Below, piece by piece: positions 1-7,923 of a DNA stretch of 64,000 nucleotides. This stretch comes from Pontibacter russatus (GTDB taxonomy: Bacteria > Bacteroidota > Bacteroidia > Cytophagales > Hymenobacteraceae): NCBI RefSeq assembly GCF_009931655.1, contig NZ_CP047984.1, positions 806,001 to 870,000 of the forward strand. Direction: 5' to 3'. The first letter of the stretch is position 1, and the number at the start of each line of letters is the position of its first letter. The notes under the pieces were generated by a model. That model saw only the letters and a list, made by a program, of their open reading frames with translations. It did no database searches and had not been told where the DNA came from. The position numbers and the translations under genes were made by a program.

Positions 1-108
1 CTTGAGCGACTGGTGAATGGCAAACTCCATGCAGAAGTAAGCGGCACGGCGGGTATATTTTTCGTTGACTTCGTACGGGTGATACCACCTGTTATATGCT
101 GATGCCAT
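1..108 (-). CDS. glgP: Alpha-glucan phosphorylase, N-terminal 36 residues (runs off the window)
   Basis: Only the first 36 codons are present, read leftwards from an ATG at 106-108. The peptide begins MASAYNRWYHPYEVN and continues into AAYFCMEFAIHQSLK, which matches the start of alpha-glucan/glycogen phosphorylases (AYFSMEF...HESL-type motif before the IYSGGLG segment). By family, these enzymes phosphorolyse alpha-1,4-glucan to glucose-1-phosphate in the cytoplasm. This fits the trehalose and glycogen genes at 24.8-44.9 kb, although it lies 25 kb away from them. The rest of the gene, including the pyridoxal-phosphate lysine, is outside the window, so activity cannot be judged. Confidence 0.75.
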   Translation of the reverse strand, partial: MASAYNRWYHPYEVNEKYTRRAAYFCMEFAIHQSLK

Positions 109-144
109 AAACTATCCTATTCTTTTAAGGTCCATAAAATAAGA

Positions 145-254
145 GGCTTATACAGACACAGGGGTGCTGAGCTTTTGCTCTGGACACAGCCCGTACGTAT
201 AAGCACGCTTCCAATTCCGTATAAACCTACGCAATTGCCAAGTATAAGCCTACG
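145..254. repeat. GTATAAGC direct repeats at about 22-bp spacing
   Basis: GTATAAGCACG starts at 197, GTATAAACCTACG occupies 219-231 and GTATAAGCCTACG occupies 242-254. The three copies are spaced 22 and 23 bp apart, that is two helical turns. An inverted copy, GGCTTATAC, lies at 145-153, about 40 bp before the phosphorylase start codon. The phasing suggests binding sites for a transcription factor acting on the phosphorylase promoter. That role is inferred. Confidence 0.4.
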
Positions 255-383
255 ATTCTTTTGGATGAATAGGTTGTGTTCCATCTGATAATCTACAGTA
301 ACAGCAACCAACGGCTGCATAAAATGCACCGACAGGCTGTAGCGGCATGATTTCAAGGATTTCGGAAAAAGAATAAAAAATTT

Positions 384-405
384 TGGTTCTTTATTTTGAG
401 AACCA
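384..405. promoter_or_regulatory. Palindromic operator in front of the GbsR-type regulator
   Basis: A perfect inverted repeat TGGTTCT-N8-AGAACCA (arms 384-390 and 399-405), followed by a further half-site GAACTAA. It overlaps the putative -33 element of the regulator's promoter. The same layout, GTTCT-N8-AGAAC then GAACTAA, recurs at 947-964 in front of the efflux operon, so this is the likely site of autorepression. Confidence 0.6.
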
Positions 406-427
406 GAAGAACTAATCCTTACCTTTG
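394..427 (+). promoter_or_regulatory. Bacteroidota-type promoter of the regulator
   Basis: A TTTTG element at 394-398 is followed 21 bases later by TACCTTTG at 420-427, a full match to the Bacteroidota -7 consensus TAnnTTTG. The ATG lies 39 bases downstream. The palindromic operator overlaps the -33 element. Confidence 0.6.
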
Positions 428-465
428 CAGCGTTCTTCCTACACGGGAACAAAAGTACGCTGAAC

Positions 466-927
466 ATGACCTTAAATAAAAAGAAAAAAGAGCTCATTGA
501 GAAGATAGGCATCATGCAGGAGAAAACGGGCATGCAGCCAGCCGCCAGCCGCATCGTTGGCCTGCTGTATGTTGCCGATAACCCGGAGCTTACGTTCGAT
601 GAGATACGGGAAACGCTGTGTATCAGCAAAAGCGCCACCAGCAACGCCCTGAACCTGCTGCAGCAACTCAACCGCCTCGACTACATCACTTACAACGGCG
701 ACCGGCGGCGCTATTTTCGCCTGAAGCTGGACAGATGGCGGGAGTTGGTTACAAAAGAGATAGACGGCATCACTAATTTTTCGGAGATACTGCAGGAAGT
801 GGTGGCTGAGCGCACGCCGGACACCCCGGAATACAACCAGAACATACTGGAGGTGGCTGATTTCCTCAAATACCTGCACGGTGAGCTGCCGAAGCTGTTG
901 CAGCAGTGGGAAGAAAAGCGGAAGTAA
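466..927 (+). CDS. GbsR/MarR-family transcriptional regulator
   Basis: A 153-residue winged-helix regulator. The central part (about residues 27-80) has the GbsR/MarR pattern: helix-turn-helix with LCISKSATSNALNLL as recognition region, then a wing with YNGDRRRYF. The C-terminal part is helical and probably dimerises. It lies 83 bp upstream of, and in the same direction as, a complete RND efflux operon, an arrangement typical of local repressors of multidrug pumps. A palindrome is shared by its own promoter and the pump promoter (384-405 and 947-964), which supports repression of both. The inducing ligand cannot be told from the sequence. The ATG at 466 is well placed behind the promoter. Confidence 0.85.
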   Translation: MTLNKKKKELIEKIGIMQEKTGMQPAASRIVGLLYVADNPELTFDEIRETLCISKSATSNALNLLQQLNRLDYITYNGDRRRYFRLKLDRWRELVTKEIDGITNFSEILQEVVAERTPDTPEYNQNILEVADFLKYLHGELPKLLQQWEEKRK

Positions 928-946
928 ATTTTTTTTACCCGCTTTT

Positions 947-964
947 GTTCTCTTATTCCAGAAC
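947..964. promoter_or_regulatory. Operator copy in front of the efflux operon
   Basis: GTTCT (947-951), 8 bases, AGAAC (960-964), then GAACTAA (970-976). This reproduces the half-site spacing of the operator at 384-405. A TTTTG element (943-947) abuts the first arm and could be the -33 element. No perfect -7 box was seen. Confidence 0.55.
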
Positions 965-1010
965 TAATTGAACTAAAAGAATTTAACAACATCCTATATA
1001 TAAAACAACT

Positions 1011-2366
1011 GTGATCAAGAAAAAAATACTTGTCGGCCTGATGCTGCTGTTCCTGAGCCCTGCCTTTGCGCAGCAGGAGCAGCCCGCCGGACAGATAAAA
1101 CAAATGACGCTGCAGGAAAGCATCCGGTACGCGCTGGACAACAACCAGGAGGTAAAGAAGGCCGCCTATGACGAGCAGATAGCAAAGGAGCAGATCAGGG
1201 AGACGAAGAGCGTTGGCCTGCCCCAGGTGAGCGCCAGCGGCGGACTCGATTACTTCCCGGCGCTGCCCACCCAGATTCTCCCCGGCGAGCTGGCTGGCCA
1301 GCCCGGGCAGGATATACCGGTGCAGTTCGGCAAAGACTATAACGCCAAAGCCAACCTGCAGGTGAACCAGCTGCTTTTTAACAAATCCTATTTCGTGGGT
1401 CTGGAGGCTGCCAAAACCGCCAAGGACCTGTACCGCCTCCGCTCGCAGATGGTGCAGGAAGACCTTATATATAACATCGGCACCTCCTACCTGATGGCGC
1501 TGCAGACAAAGGAGCAGTTCAACACCATCGACGCGAACCTGGAGCGCCTGACGCAGCTGGAGAAAATCATGCAGCTGCAGTACGAGAACGACCTGGTGAA
1601 GAAGGTGGATGTGAACCGCATCCGAGTGAGCCGCGTGAACCTCGATAACCAAAAGCAAAGCCTGAGCACGATGTTCGAGCAGCAGAAAAACATGCTGAAG
1701 TTCTTCATGGGCATGCCGCTGGAGCAGGATATCGACCTGCAGGACGCCACCATCTTGCTGGAGAAAGTGGACCCCGCTGCGCTGGACGTGAACGCCGCTG
1801 CCACCGGCAAAACGCAGTTCCAGTTGCTGAGCACGCAGAAGCGACTGACCAGCCTGCAGGAGAAAAACATCAAGTCAGGCTATTACCCCACCCTGTCGGC
1901 TTACGGCCAGTACGGCTACCAGACGCAGCGAAACGAGTTGTTCGACAGCAACATTCCGTGGTTTAAGAGCTCGGTGGTAGGCCTCCAGGTCAACATCCCG
2001 ATTTTCGACGGCTTTAAGAAAGACGCGCAGGCCAAGCAGGCGCGGCTGGAGATGCTGAAGCTGGACGAAGACATGGAGCAGTTCACGACCAACACCGCCG
2101 TTACCCTGACCAACGCGGTGAGCCAGCTGCAGAACAGCCAGGACGCCATCGCGGCCCAGGAAGGGAATGTGGCGCTGGCCCAGGAGGTATATGACACCAC
2201 CAACCAGCTCTACAAAGAGGGCCTCTCCCCGCTCACCGACCTGCTGGAGGCAGAGGTGCAGCTGCGGGAGGCGAAAACGAACCTGAACAACGAAGTGCTC
2301 AAATTTAAAATAGCCCAACTGAACTACCTGCAGGCGACAGGCGAACTACAATCTTTAACCAAATAA
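1011..2366 (+). CDS. TolC-like outer membrane efflux protein
   Basis: A 451-residue protein of the TolC/OEP family, which forms the outer-membrane and periplasmic channel of tripartite pumps. A signal peptide is clear (basic start, then a leucine-rich stretch ending in PAFA before a Gln-Gln). Two long helical repeats follow, rich in Gln, Ala and Leu, including the typical MTLQESIRYALDNNQE near residue 35 and a second-half equivalent around LYKEGLSPLTDLLEAEVQL near residue 405. Translation starts at a GTG (1011), just after a CCTATATATA stretch. It is the first gene of the operon with the adaptor (20 bp downstream) and the RND pump. Which drugs are exported is not visible. Confidence 0.9.
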   Translation: MIKKKILVGLMLLFLSPAFAQQEQPAGQIKQMTLQESIRYALDNNQEVKKAAYDEQIAKEQIRETKSVGLPQVSASGGLDYFPALPTQILPGELAGQPGQDIPVQFGKDYNAKANLQVNQLLFNKSYFVGLEAAKTAKDLYRLRSQMVQEDLIYNIGTSYLMALQTKEQFNTIDANLERLTQLEKIMQLQYENDLVKKVDVNRIRVSRVNLDNQKQSLSTMFEQQKNMLKFFMGMPLEQDIDLQDATILLEKVDPAALDVNAAATGKTQFQLLSTQKRLTSLQEKNIKSGYYPTLSAYGQYGYQTQRNELFDSNIPWFKSSVVGLQVNIPIFDGFKKDAQAKQARLEMLKLDEDMEQFTTNTAVTLTNAVSQLQNSQDAIAAQEGNVALAQEVYDTTNQLYKEGLSPLTDLLEAEVQLREAKTNLNNEVLKFKIAQLNYLQATGELQSLTK

Positions 2367-2386
2367 CATCAGACCCTATATAACAA

Positions 2387-3439
2387 ATGAAAAAGGTAAT
2401 CTATATCGTAGCCGTGCTTGTCCTTTTAGCTGCTGTTGGCTTTAAGCTGATGGACAACAAAGAGCAGATGGCCGCCAACGCCGCCGTGGCAGAAATAAAA
2501 AGCGACGCCATTCCGGTGGGGATAACAGAAGTGAAGACCGCCCAACTGGACAAGTCCTTTACCGCACAGGGCAACTTCGCACCTGTCCAAAGCCTCACGC
2601 TCCTGTCTGAGACACAGGGACAGATACAGAAAGTGTACAAGCGCAAGGGCGACAAAGTGAAAGCCGGTGACCTGCTGCTGCAGGTGGAGAACAGTACCAT
2701 GGCCGCTGACCTGGCCACGGCTCAGGTCAATGCCGAGAAAGCAAAGCGGGACCTGGAGCGTTTCGAGAACCTGGCTGCCGGCGATGCCATCACGCAGCGA
2801 CAACTGGAAGACGCCCGCCTGGCCGTTAAGTCTACGCAGGGGCAACTGGTGGCGGCGCGCCAGCGCCTGAACAAAACCCGCATCACCGCCCCCATCAGCG
2901 GCGAAATCAACGAGATGTATGTAGAGGTCGGTTCCTACCTGAACTCCGGCACAAAGCTATATGACATCGTGAACGTGGACAAACTGAAGCTGGAAGTGAA
3001 GGTTTCGGAAAGCCAGGTGCTGTTGGTGGAGAAAGGCGCGAAGGTAAAAGTGAAAGCTGACGCGGGTGCCGGACAGGAATACGAGGGCACCGTGACGGCC
3101 ATCGGGGCCCAGGCCGACCCCACCCTTAAGTTTGATGTGGAGATAGAAGTGAAAAACTCCGCAGACAACAACCTGAGAGCCGGTATGTACGGCACTGCCT
3201 CGTTTGAGGCCGCAGAGCAGCGCGACGCGCTTCTACTGCCGCGCGAGGCCATCGTGGGCAGCATCCAGAACCCAAGTGTGTACGTGGTGAAGGACGGCAA
3301 AGCCTATATCCAGAAAGTGAGCGTGGGCACCGTGACGCAGGACCAGGTGGAGATACTGGAAGGCGTGCAGCCGGGCGAGCAAGTAGTGCAGAGCGGCCAG
3401 ATCAACCTGCGCGACGGAATAAAGGTGTCGGTGCTTTAA
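2387..3439 (+). CDS. RND efflux periplasmic adaptor (HlyD/MFP family)
   Basis: A 350-residue membrane fusion protein that links the inner-membrane pump to the TolC-like channel. An N-terminal hydrophobic anchor (residues 4-19) is followed by the split biotinyl-lipoyl domain: first half around QIQKVYKRKGDKVKAGDLLL (about residue 80), second half around RITAPISGEINEMYVEVG (about residue 165). A helical hairpin lies between them, and a beta-barrel and membrane-proximal domain come after. The cysteine of a lipoprotein signal is absent, so it is probably anchored by its N-terminal helix. It sits 20 bp after the channel gene and 36 bp before the pump gene. Confidence 0.92.
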   Translation: MKKVIYIVAVLVLLAAVGFKLMDNKEQMAANAAVAEIKSDAIPVGITEVKTAQLDKSFTAQGNFAPVQSLTLLSETQGQIQKVYKRKGDKVKAGDLLLQVENSTMAADLATAQVNAEKAKRDLERFENLAAGDAITQRQLEDARLAVKSTQGQLVAARQRLNKTRITAPISGEINEMYVEVGSYLNSGTKLYDIVNVDKLKLEVKVSESQVLLVEKGAKVKVKADAGAGQEYEGTVTAIGAQADPTLKFDVEIEVKNSADNNLRAGMYGTASFEAAEQRDALLLPREAIVGSIQNPSVYVVKDGKAYIQKVSVGTVTQDQVEILEGVQPGEQVVQSGQINLRDGIKVSVL

Positions 3440-3475
3440 GAACAGAACAACTTCTTTAACAGAGAAAACCAGAAA

Positions 3476-6400
3476 ATGAACATAACCAAATTATCCATAC
3501 AGCGGTCGACCCTGGTGGTGGTGGTTTTCACCGTCCTCACGCTGCTCGGGGTTGTCAGCTACCAGTCGCTCAACTACGAGCTGCTGCCGAAATTCAACCC
3601 GCCGGTGCTAACGGTAAGCACTATATACCCCGGTGCTTCGCCGAATGAGGTGGAGAATTCCGTGACGAAGGAGATTGAAGATGCCCTCGCCTCGCTGGAG
3701 AACGTGAAAGAGATGAAGAGCACCTCCCTGGAGAGCTTTTCCATGATTGTCATCAACCTGAACCAGGGCACGGACGTGGACCTGAGCTTGCAGGAGGCGC
3801 AGCGCAAGATCAACACCATCCTGGCCAAACTGCCGGAAGACGCCGATGCGCCGACCCTGAACAAGTTTGACCTCGACGACCTGCCTATCATCAAGATGGG
3901 TGCCACGGCCAACATGCCGGCTACGGAGTTCTACGACCTGATCGAGAACAAGATCAAGCCGGAGCTTTCGCGCATACAGGGCATGGCGGCCATCAAGGTG
4001 CTGGGCGGACAGGAGCGTGAGATCAAAGTGAACATCGACGCCAACAAGCTGGAGGCCTACGACCTTTCCATCCTGCAGGTGCAGCAGAAGATCCGCAACT
4101 CCAACCTCGACTTCCCCACGGGCAGGATAAAACAGGAGAGCGGCCAGACGCAGATCCGACTGGCGGGCAAGTACGAGTCGCTGGACCAGCTGCGCAACCT
4201 GATCATCCGCGAGGACCAGAACGGCATGGTGCGCCTGTCTGACGTAGCCGAAGTGCAGGATACGCAGAAAGATGTTGAAGTGCTGAACCGCATCAACGGC
4301 AAAGCCTCGGTGGGAATCACCATCCAGAAGCAGTCTGACGCCAACGCCGTGGAGGTAAGCCGCCTGACTAAGGAAGCACTGGCTGAGCTGGAGAAAACCT
4401 ACGCCGACGTAGGGCTTAACTTCAACATCGCCAATGACTCTTCTGACTTTACCCTGGAAGCTGCCGATTCAGTGATTCACGACCTGGTGATTGCCGTTAT
4501 CCTGGTGGCCTTCGTGATGCTGCTGTTCCTGCACTCGCTGCGCAACGCCGTCATTGTGATGATCTCTATCCCGGCATCGCTGGTGGCCACGTTTATTGCC
4601 ATGTTCCTGCTGGGCTACTCGCTGAACCTGATGTCGTTGCTGGCGCTCTCGCTGGTGGTGGGTATACTGGTGGATGACGCCATTGTGGTGATTGAGAACA
4701 TTCACCGGCATATGGAAATGGGTAAGAAACCTGCCCAGGCAGCCTATGACGGTATCCGGGAGATTGCCGCTACGGTTACATCCATTACCCTGGTGATTGT
4801 GGTGGTATTCATCCCGATTGCACTTTCTACAGGGCTGGTATCGGACATCCTGCGCCAGTTTGCGGTGGTGGTGGCCGTGGCAACGATGATCTCGCTGTTC
4901 GTGGCCTTTACGCTGATTCCGCTGCTTGCCAGCCGGTTCTCCCGCCTGGAGCATATATCCGACAAGAATATTTTCGGAAGATTTATCCTCGCTTTCGAGC
5001 GCTTCCTGGACAGGGTGATCGATGGCTTTACCGCGGCCCTCAGGTGGGCGTTCAACCACAAGTTTATCACGCTGGCGGTGACGATCCTTATGCTGGTTGC
5101 TTCGTTTGCGCTGGTGCCCTTTGGCTTTATCGGTTCGGAGTTTATACCTGCCGGCGACCGTGGGGAAGTAAGCCTGCAGCTGGAGCTGCCTAAAAACTCC
5201 ACCGTGGAGCAAACGAACTTTGCCACGCGCCAGGTTGAAAAGTATTTGGAGAGCATCCCAGAAGTAGAGAAGGTGTTTACCACGGTGGGTACTACCTCGT
5301 CGGCACAGGAAGGCCAGAACACAGCCTACAAAGCCGACGTTTCCGTGACGCTGGTGGACGTGAAGGAACGCGAATTCAGCACCGACCAGTTCAGCCGCCA
5401 GGCCAAGGCCGATATAGAAAGCAGGATTCCGGACGTGGAAGTAACGCCGGTGCCGGTGGGCCTGGTGGGTAACTCGCAGGCGCCTATCCAGATCATCATT
5501 TCCGGCTCGAACCTGGACAGCGTGATGGCTTTCTCGGAGAAGGTGATGCGGATTACGGAAAGCGTAGACGGTACTGCCGACGTGGAGACCTCCGTGGAAG
5601 GCGGAAACCCGGAGATTGAGGTGGTGGTGGACCGCGACAAAATGGCGAGCGTAGGCCTTTCGCTGGAAAGCGTGGGTGCCAGCATGCAGCTGGCCTTCAG
5701 CGGCAACTCGGATGTGACCTTCCGCTCCGGCACCGAGGACTACGACATCAACATCCGCTTGGATGAGTTCGACCGCCGCAGCGTGACCGACATCGGCAAG
5801 CTCTCTTTCGTGAACAACCAGGGACAACTGGTGCGCCTGGCGCAGTTCGCGGATATACGCCAGTCCACGGGCCCGTCGCAACTGGAGCGCTATAACCGGG
5901 TGACTTCGGTAAACGTCAACTCGCAGGTGATCGGGCGTCCGTCCGGTTCGGTGGGTGCCGATATACAGGCGAAGATGGCCGAGGTGGAGATGCCTGCGGG
6001 CGTGAGCCTGGAATATGGCGGTAACCTGAAAAACCAGAGCGAAGGCTTTGGTACGCTGGGTGTCGCCTTACTGGCCTCTATCATCTTCGTGTACCTGATC
6101 ATGGTGGCCCTGTACGACTCTTATGTCTATCCGCTGGTCGTGTTGTTCTCGATTCCGCTGGCGATCATCGGTGCCTTGCTGGCCCTGGCGCTGGCCGCCC
6201 AGTCGCTGAGTATCTTCTCCATCCTGGGTATCATCATGATGATCGGCCTGGTTGCCAAGAACGCCATCATGGTGGTGGACTTCACCAATAAGCTGAAGGA
6301 CGAGGGGGTGTTCGTGAAAGATGCGCTGATTGAGGCTGTGCGGATCCGCTTCCGCCCGATCCTGATGACGACGCTGGCGATGGTGATCGGTATGTTGCCG

Positions 6401-6649
6401 ATTGCGCTGGCGGGCGGCTCGGTGGCCGCCACTAAAAACGGCCTGGCCTGGGCGCTCATCGGGGGCCTTAGCTCCTCCATGTTCCTGACGCTGATTGTGG
6501 TGCCGGTTATCTACTATGGTTTCGACCGCATCCTGGCCAAGTTCGGGTTGGATAAGAAAACCAAAATAGAGCTGGAAGACAAGACGCTGGAAGAACTGGA
6601 GCACGAGACCGCCATGCTCGAGGAGCAGAAAATGGCGCACGCGCATTAA
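3476..6649 (+). CDS. RND multidrug efflux pump (AcrB/HAE1 family)
   Basis: A full-length RND transporter of 1057 residues. It opens with the usual amphipathic start and first membrane helix, has two large periplasmic loops, and two sets of membrane helices. The proton-relay aspartates of helix 4 are present as Asp400-Asp401 in GILVDDAIVVIEN, which is the HAE1 pattern and not that of the metal-exporting CzcA group. The second half has GLVAKNAIMVVDF. The protein ends in an acidic tail with Glu-rich helices. It is the last gene of the operon; a hairpin at 6681-6716 follows. Export of hydrophobic compounds driven by protons is known for the family; the substrate here is unknown. Confidence 0.93.
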   Translation: MNITKLSIQRSTLVVVVFTVLTLLGVVSYQSLNYELLPKFNPPVLTVSTIYPGASPNEVENSVTKEIEDALASLENVKEMKSTSLESFSMIVINLNQGTDVDLSLQEAQRKINTILAKLPEDADAPTLNKFDLDDLPIIKMGATANMPATEFYDLIENKIKPELSRIQGMAAIKVLGGQEREIKVNIDANKLEAYDLSILQVQQKIRNSNLDFPTGRIKQESGQTQIRLAGKYESLDQLRNLIIREDQNGMVRLSDVAEVQDTQKDVEVLNRINGKASVGITIQKQSDANAVEVSRLTKEALAELEKTYADVGLNFNIANDSSDFTLEAADSVIHDLVIAVILVAFVMLLFLHSLRNAVIVMISIPASLVATFIAMFLLGYSLNLMSLLALSLVVGILVDDAIVVIENIHRHMEMGKKPAQAAYDGIREIAATVTSITLVIVVVFIPIALSTGLVSDILRQFAVVVAVATMISLFVAFTLIPLLASRFSRLEHISDKNIFGRFILAFERFLDRVIDGFTAALRWAFNHKFITLAVTILMLVASFALVPFGFIGSEFIPAGDRGEVSLQLELPKNSTVEQTNFATRQVEKYLESIPEVEKVFTTVGTTSSAQEGQNTAYKADVSVTLVDVKEREFSTDQFSRQAKADIESRIPDVEVTPVPVGLVGNSQAPIQIIISGSNLDSVMAFSEKVMRITESVDGTADVETSVEGGNPEIEVVVDRDKMASVGLSLESVGASMQLAFSGNSDVTFRSGTEDYDINIRLDEFDRRSVTDIGKLSFVNNQGQLVRLAQFADIRQSTGPSQLERYNRVTSVNVNSQVIGRPSGSVGADIQAKMAEVEMPAGVSLEYGGNLKNQSEGFGTLGVALLASIIFVYLIMVALYDSYVYPLVVLFSIPLAIIGALLALALAAQSLSIFSILGIIMMIGLVAKNAIMVVDFTNKLKDEGVFVKDALIEAVRIRFRPILMTTLAMVIGMLPIALAGGSVAATKNGLAWALIGGLSSSMFLTLIVVPVIYYGFDRILAKFGLDKKTKIELEDKTLEELEHETAMLEEQKMAHAH

Positions 6650-6680
6650 TCTTATCAATTTAATCAGAAAAGCAGGTGTT

Positions 6681-6716
6681 CATATATAGGTGGGGTTTCG
6701 GCCCGGCCTATATATG
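6681..6716. terminator. Hairpin after the efflux operon
   Basis: CATATATAGG (6681-6690) pairs perfectly with CCTATATATG (6707-6716). No strong T-run follows, so termination is plausible but not certain. Both arms carry the TATATA motif that is frequent in this genome. Confidence 0.5.
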
Positions 6717-6799
6717 AATTCCTCAAACCAGGCGACAATGAGCCCGATATATAACTGCTCAACCTGCCCTGGCGTTGCCTCATCACTTTATATACCACT

Positions 6800-7060
6800 A
6801 TGGCTACCTTAGTCTACAACACCCGAACCATCCGCGATGAAGTCGTAAAGATTGTCTGCTCCGTCAAAAGGATAAAGCCCGGCCAACTGCGCAGGGCAAA
6901 GGATTTCACCGAGCTCAACTTCGATATCCTGGACTTGGTGGACATTATTCTGAAAGTAGAAAAATTCTTTGGCGTGGTGATACCGGATGAAGTGCCGGTT
7001 TACTCTGTCGATGATTTCGTGAAGTTTATATATAGCCAGACCGCAAAACGGGCGGTTTAG
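6800..7060 (+). CDS. Acyl-carrier-protein-like protein without the phosphopantetheine serine
   Basis: An 86-residue protein with the size and helical pattern of acyl carrier proteins. The segment FTELNFDILDLVDIILKVE aligns with the helix-2 region D-S-L-D of true carriers, and FGVVIPDEV with the conserved segment after it. The serine that receives 4'-phosphopantetheine is replaced by isoleucine at residue 43 (codon ATC), so the protein cannot be loaded in the usual way. It stands alone between the efflux operon and the convergent phosphoesterase operon. It may be a regulatory or structural homologue. Fold assignment is by sequence pattern only. Confidence 0.65.
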   Translation: MATLVYNTRTIRDEVVKIVCSVKRIKPGQLRRAKDFTELNFDILDLVDIILKVEKFFGVVIPDEVPVYSVDDFVKFIYSQTAKRAV

Positions 7061-7096
7061 CGGATACAGCAAGCTCCCATACAGGAGGGGTAATGC

Positions 7097-7149
7097 TATA
7101 TAAAGCAGAAGCCAGGGCAGATGATTTGCCCTGGCTTCTGCTTTATATA
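7097..7149. terminator. Long perfect bidirectional terminator hairpin
   Basis: A 23-bp perfect stem (7097-7119 with 7127-7149) around a 7-base loop, carrying AGCAGAAGCCAGGGC and its complement. A-rich and T-rich flanks on the two sides let it work in both directions. It lies between the convergent carrier-like gene and the phosphoesterase gene. Confidence 0.85.
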
Positions 7150-7176
7150 TGGATCACTGCTTTATATATAGCCGGT

Positions 7177-7920
7177 CTATACCTCCAGCACGTAGAAGGG
7201 CGGGTCGAAGCCCTCCTGCACCAGAATGGGTTTGGACACATTGAATACTTTCACGCCCTTTGATGTCTCGCCCGCCAGGGTGCCAATGTGCGCGTGCCCG
7301 TGAAAAGCGGCCAGCACCCCTCTCCTATTGAGTGGCTCGGCCAAACGCGAGGAGCCCAGGTACGGGAATATCTGCTCCGGCTCTCCCACCACCGTGGCCC
7401 TTATCGGGGAGTAATGCAGCACAGCGATCTTTTTCAGTTCCGAATATTCACTGTCCAGTCGCGACAGGGCGCCATCCAGCTTCAGGGACTCATCCACTGC
7501 CTCCTGCACAAAGTTTTTGATCATCGGCTCGCCAAACATGCCCAGCATCCCTTTGTCGAAACCTCCGCCAAAGCCTTTCACCCCGGCGAAACCCACATCA
7601 CCGATCACCACAAAATCGCCGTCCAGCAGATGCACGTCTTCTTTCACCAGGGCCTTGCGGATCTCATCCTGGTGGTCCCGCTCATAGTCGTGGTTTCCGA
7701 GCACGGCCACCACGGGTATGCTGCAGGCCTTCATTTCATCCACTAAGATTTCCGCCTCCGTCATGCGGCCGGTGTCCGTCAGGTCACCGCAAAGCAGCAG
7801 CACATCCGCCTTCTCCGACACCTGCGTGAAAAACTCCTTCCACTTCCCGCCATCTGTTTCCCGCACATGTATGTCTCCGACTGCTGCAATTCTCGTCTTG
7901 TTCTTTTTCGCGTTTGCCAT
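7177..7920 (-). CDS. Calcineurin-like metallophosphoesterase
   Basis: A 247-residue cytoplasmic phosphoesterase with the full metal-binding set: GDIH near residue 17, CGDLTD near 44, GNHD near 76, a histidine in LHYSP near 173 and GHAH near 210. Such enzymes use two metal ions to cleave phosphomono- or diesters; the substrate is unknown. It is the second gene of a two-gene operon and starts 3 bp after the stop of the nucleotidyltransferase gene. Tight coupling with a nucleotidyltransferase suggests a nucleotide or RNA-end role, which is inference only. Confidence 0.88.
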   Translation of the reverse strand: MANAKKNKTRIAAVGDIHVRETDGGKWKEFFTQVSEKADVLLLCGDLTDTGRMTEAEILVDEMKACSIPVVAVLGNHDYERDHQDEIRKALVKEDVHLLDGDFVVIGDVGFAGVKGFGGGFDKGMLGMFGEPMIKNFVQEAVDESLKLDGALSRLDSEYSELKKIAVLHYSPIRATVVGEPEQIFPYLGSSRLAEPLNRRGVLAAFHGHAHIGTLAGETSKGVKVFNVSKPILVQEGFDPPFYVLEV

Positions 7921-7923
7921 TCC

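Larger units (their letters stand above)
109..465. other. Divergent intergenic region between the phosphorylase and the efflux regulator
   Basis: No credible gene is present; the open frame across it on the minus strand is non-coding in character. The left part holds repeated GTATAAGC motifs (145-254) in front of the phosphorylase. The right part holds the promoter and palindromic operator of the GbsR-type regulator. Confidence 0.6.

Noticed and set aside
4469..5881. 470-residue minus-strand frame, His/Arg-rich, opposite the RND pump
   Set aside because: It is a shadow of the GC-rich pump gene and shows no domain.
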